A stretch of DNA of 64,000 nucleotides from Lota lota (Eukaryota > Chordata > Actinopteri > Gadiformes > Lotidae), in assembly GCA_026745465.1 (NCBI GenBank), contig JACYXH010000175.1, positions 4,307,501 to 4,371,500 on the forward strand, in the 5' to 3' direction. The position numbers and the translations under genes were made by a program. How positions within the stretch are numbered: the stretch's first letter is position 1; every line of letters begins with the position of its first letter. Below, piece after piece: positions 62,201 to 64,000 of the stretch. The notes beneath the pieces are model-generated. The model ran no database searches. It was not told the origin of the DNA and saw only the letters and a list, made by a program, of their open reading frames with translations.

Positions 62201-64000
62201 TGAAATTGAATACATGGCTTCATTTGAGAAAAAAAAAATGAAACTCAAAGAATTATGTCGAGGAGGGCAGAAAATCTTGCTGGGGTTTCGGGTTTCTTTT
62301 GATGTGTCCTGATGACGATTATGAAATCCAATAAAAAACTAATTAGGAAATTAGGATGGAGATCAATAAAGTTTGCTCCGCTGGAGCATGCTGTGTATGT
62401 ATGTGTGTGTGGCGGTCAGTTCATGGTCGACCCTGCTTCACCAAGGGAGCAGGCAGGGTGCAGCTCTGACCTGGCCAAAACAATTGTTACTGATACTCCG
62501 CTGGAGATTCAGCCCTCTCCACCTTGATATAGCACTAATTTATATTTTGTTGACGGCTAGTTTCTCTGGCAGTGTGTAATGCGATTTAATGGTTTTTCGT
62601 TTTTGCTAATTCCACCCGTCTAATGTTACGCCTAATGTACCCTGAAACCTCTTTATTGCTCCTGCTTCGCTTTACTTACTTAATTTATTTAGTTGGAGTT
62701 GGGTTTGACAACCGCAAAAACAAGTGACGTAGTGGTCCTGCATTGACTGGTGTAGGAGGGAGAGTTGCAGTATGGAGTTTCCAGCTCTGTTGCGTTTTTA
62801 ACCTATACGTTTCTCTTGAACTCATATAAACATCGATTCCTGGAAGGTTTAATGCTGGCACCTACTAATAATATTGGCTCCTGAGCCATGTTGAGTTGGT
62901 TAAGTTAGTTTATAATGAGCATAAAAGCTAGATAGCAGCAGAGGCTTCAGTTTTTTCCAGAAATCCTTCCCAAATAATATTCAAGTCTTAGAATTTACAT
63001 TTTTATAAAAATTTTATTGTTAAATTTGGCTACTTTAAACAGCACTAATTTAACTTTAAAGTATTTGCACTGTTTGTTGACAAATGTTACTTGGTAATGC
63101 TAATGCTATAATTTAAGAGTTAAACTGCAACCTCTTAAATTGCAATGCGATTAAGTGGTAGAGCCAATTCGAGATGTGATGTCCCCCATCAAATAGGATT
63201 TACTCTTGTTTGTATCTATAATACTGACCTTCAGCACACTTTCCTTGTAAGTAGTGGTATTGTTAGGAATTGTTTTGAATAAACCTCAATGCTGTTGCTT
63301 TTGACAAACTAACCATCAGTGTAAAGGGTATAAACTGCACAACATGGTGTTTATGTTACTGCACTACATTATTAGCGTTATAATCCATGTGGAAGGCATA
63401 ACATATATGGTTCACATATGTTAACCTGTTATGGTCCACAGAAAGAGACAATTTATAATGAAAATGATCATTTCAGAGAATGGAATAATTAAATAATATG
63501 TATGATAAATTGTGTTACACATTTTTCTGACATGGTGAGACACAGAGTCCATCATGGCTTCACTTTGACCCCAGAGTCAGGTGTACTGCCTACACTGGCA
63601 CTAACATCAACACCATTGGGCTCCATTTTGGAGCCGATTCAGTGTTTGTGATGATGAGGATGCATAGGTAAGTGTGGGGGTGTATGGTATACAAGAAGGC
63701 TCCAAGCTACAGACCTGTAAGGTAACGAATGAGTGGCCAGGCCGGGCCAAGACCACAGTGCAGCACTGTTGAACAGTACCCGCCCCTCCCCGGCATCAGT
63801 CTCCTACACCCCAATCTCTTTGGTCCAGCTCGCCGCCCACTTGGTCGGTATGGAAACGGGGCCTTATTTAGTGGCCGGACCCGTCCATGTCCGTGGCTGG
63901 CGATTTGTCCTTGTCTAATTACGACTGCTGGCTGCTGTTGCCCGCATGCACATGACTAATGGAAGGGCTGAGGTTGAGGAGTGGGGGGGGGGGGCGCCGG
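59281..64000. other. 4.7 kb without recognised genes
   Basis: AT-rich with scattered moderate-GC patches (60.47-60.92 kb, 63.56-64.0 kb). I found no exon with convincing homology, no RNA gene and no clear transposon. The window ends in a run of 13 G (about 63982-63994). If the island at 58.8-59.3 kb is a first exon, this would be the start of a long first intron. Confidence 0.6.

Overview
This window is vertebrate nuclear DNA from a ray-finned (teleost) fish. Genes have many GT-AG introns, and the encoded proteins are close to mammalian TOP1, PLCG1, ZHX3, RAB5IF (C20orf24) and DHX35, all genes of human chromosome 20q. Very long dinucleotide arrays, mainly (CA)n of 90-140 bp, and unusually many poly-C tracts recall gadiform (cod-like) genomes. 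That placement is an inference from repeat style only.

Layout. 117-219 (+) is the last coding exon of top1, followed by its 3' UTR. 3169-26079 (+) is a complete plcg1 gene of 32 coding exons. Its exon lengths sum to 3,936 nt and join in frame into a 1,311-residue protein with the full PH, EF, X, split-PH/SH2/SH2/SH3, Y, C2 order. Its 3' UTR probably runs to about 28.64 kb. It converges on zhx3 (-), coding 34820-30031 with probable first exons near 41.4-42.0 kb. Here zhx3 is cut into six coding exons, whereas mammalian ZHX genes carry the coding region in one exon. It also contains one apparent extra base. rab5if (+, 44392-46370, 127 residues) lies head-to-head with zhx3. A complete dhx35 (+, 47728-53840, 21 exons, 699 residues) follows. 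From 53.8 to 64 kb I found no protein-coding exon. That stretch holds a LINE tail fragment, a duplicated and rearranged block, and a GC-rich island at 58.78-59.28 kb that could be the first exon of an unseen gene.

The genes are neighbours rather than a functional unit: DNA relaxation (top1), receptor-tyrosine-kinase calcium/DAG signalling (plcg1), transcriptional repression (zhx3), a small ER/endosome membrane protein (rab5if) and an RNA helicase (dhx35). Many open frames of alternating Cys-Val or His-Thr are translations of (TG)n/(CA)n and are not genes.

No new multi-gene system is visible. The points most worth a second look are the split coding region and frameshift of zhx3, long CA arrays abutting two plcg1 5' splice sites, a 40-base poly-C tract in the plcg1 3' UTR, an Ig-V-like open frame at 43.66-43.99 kb, a fold-back element inside dhx35, and the nested duplication at 55.5-58.1 kb.
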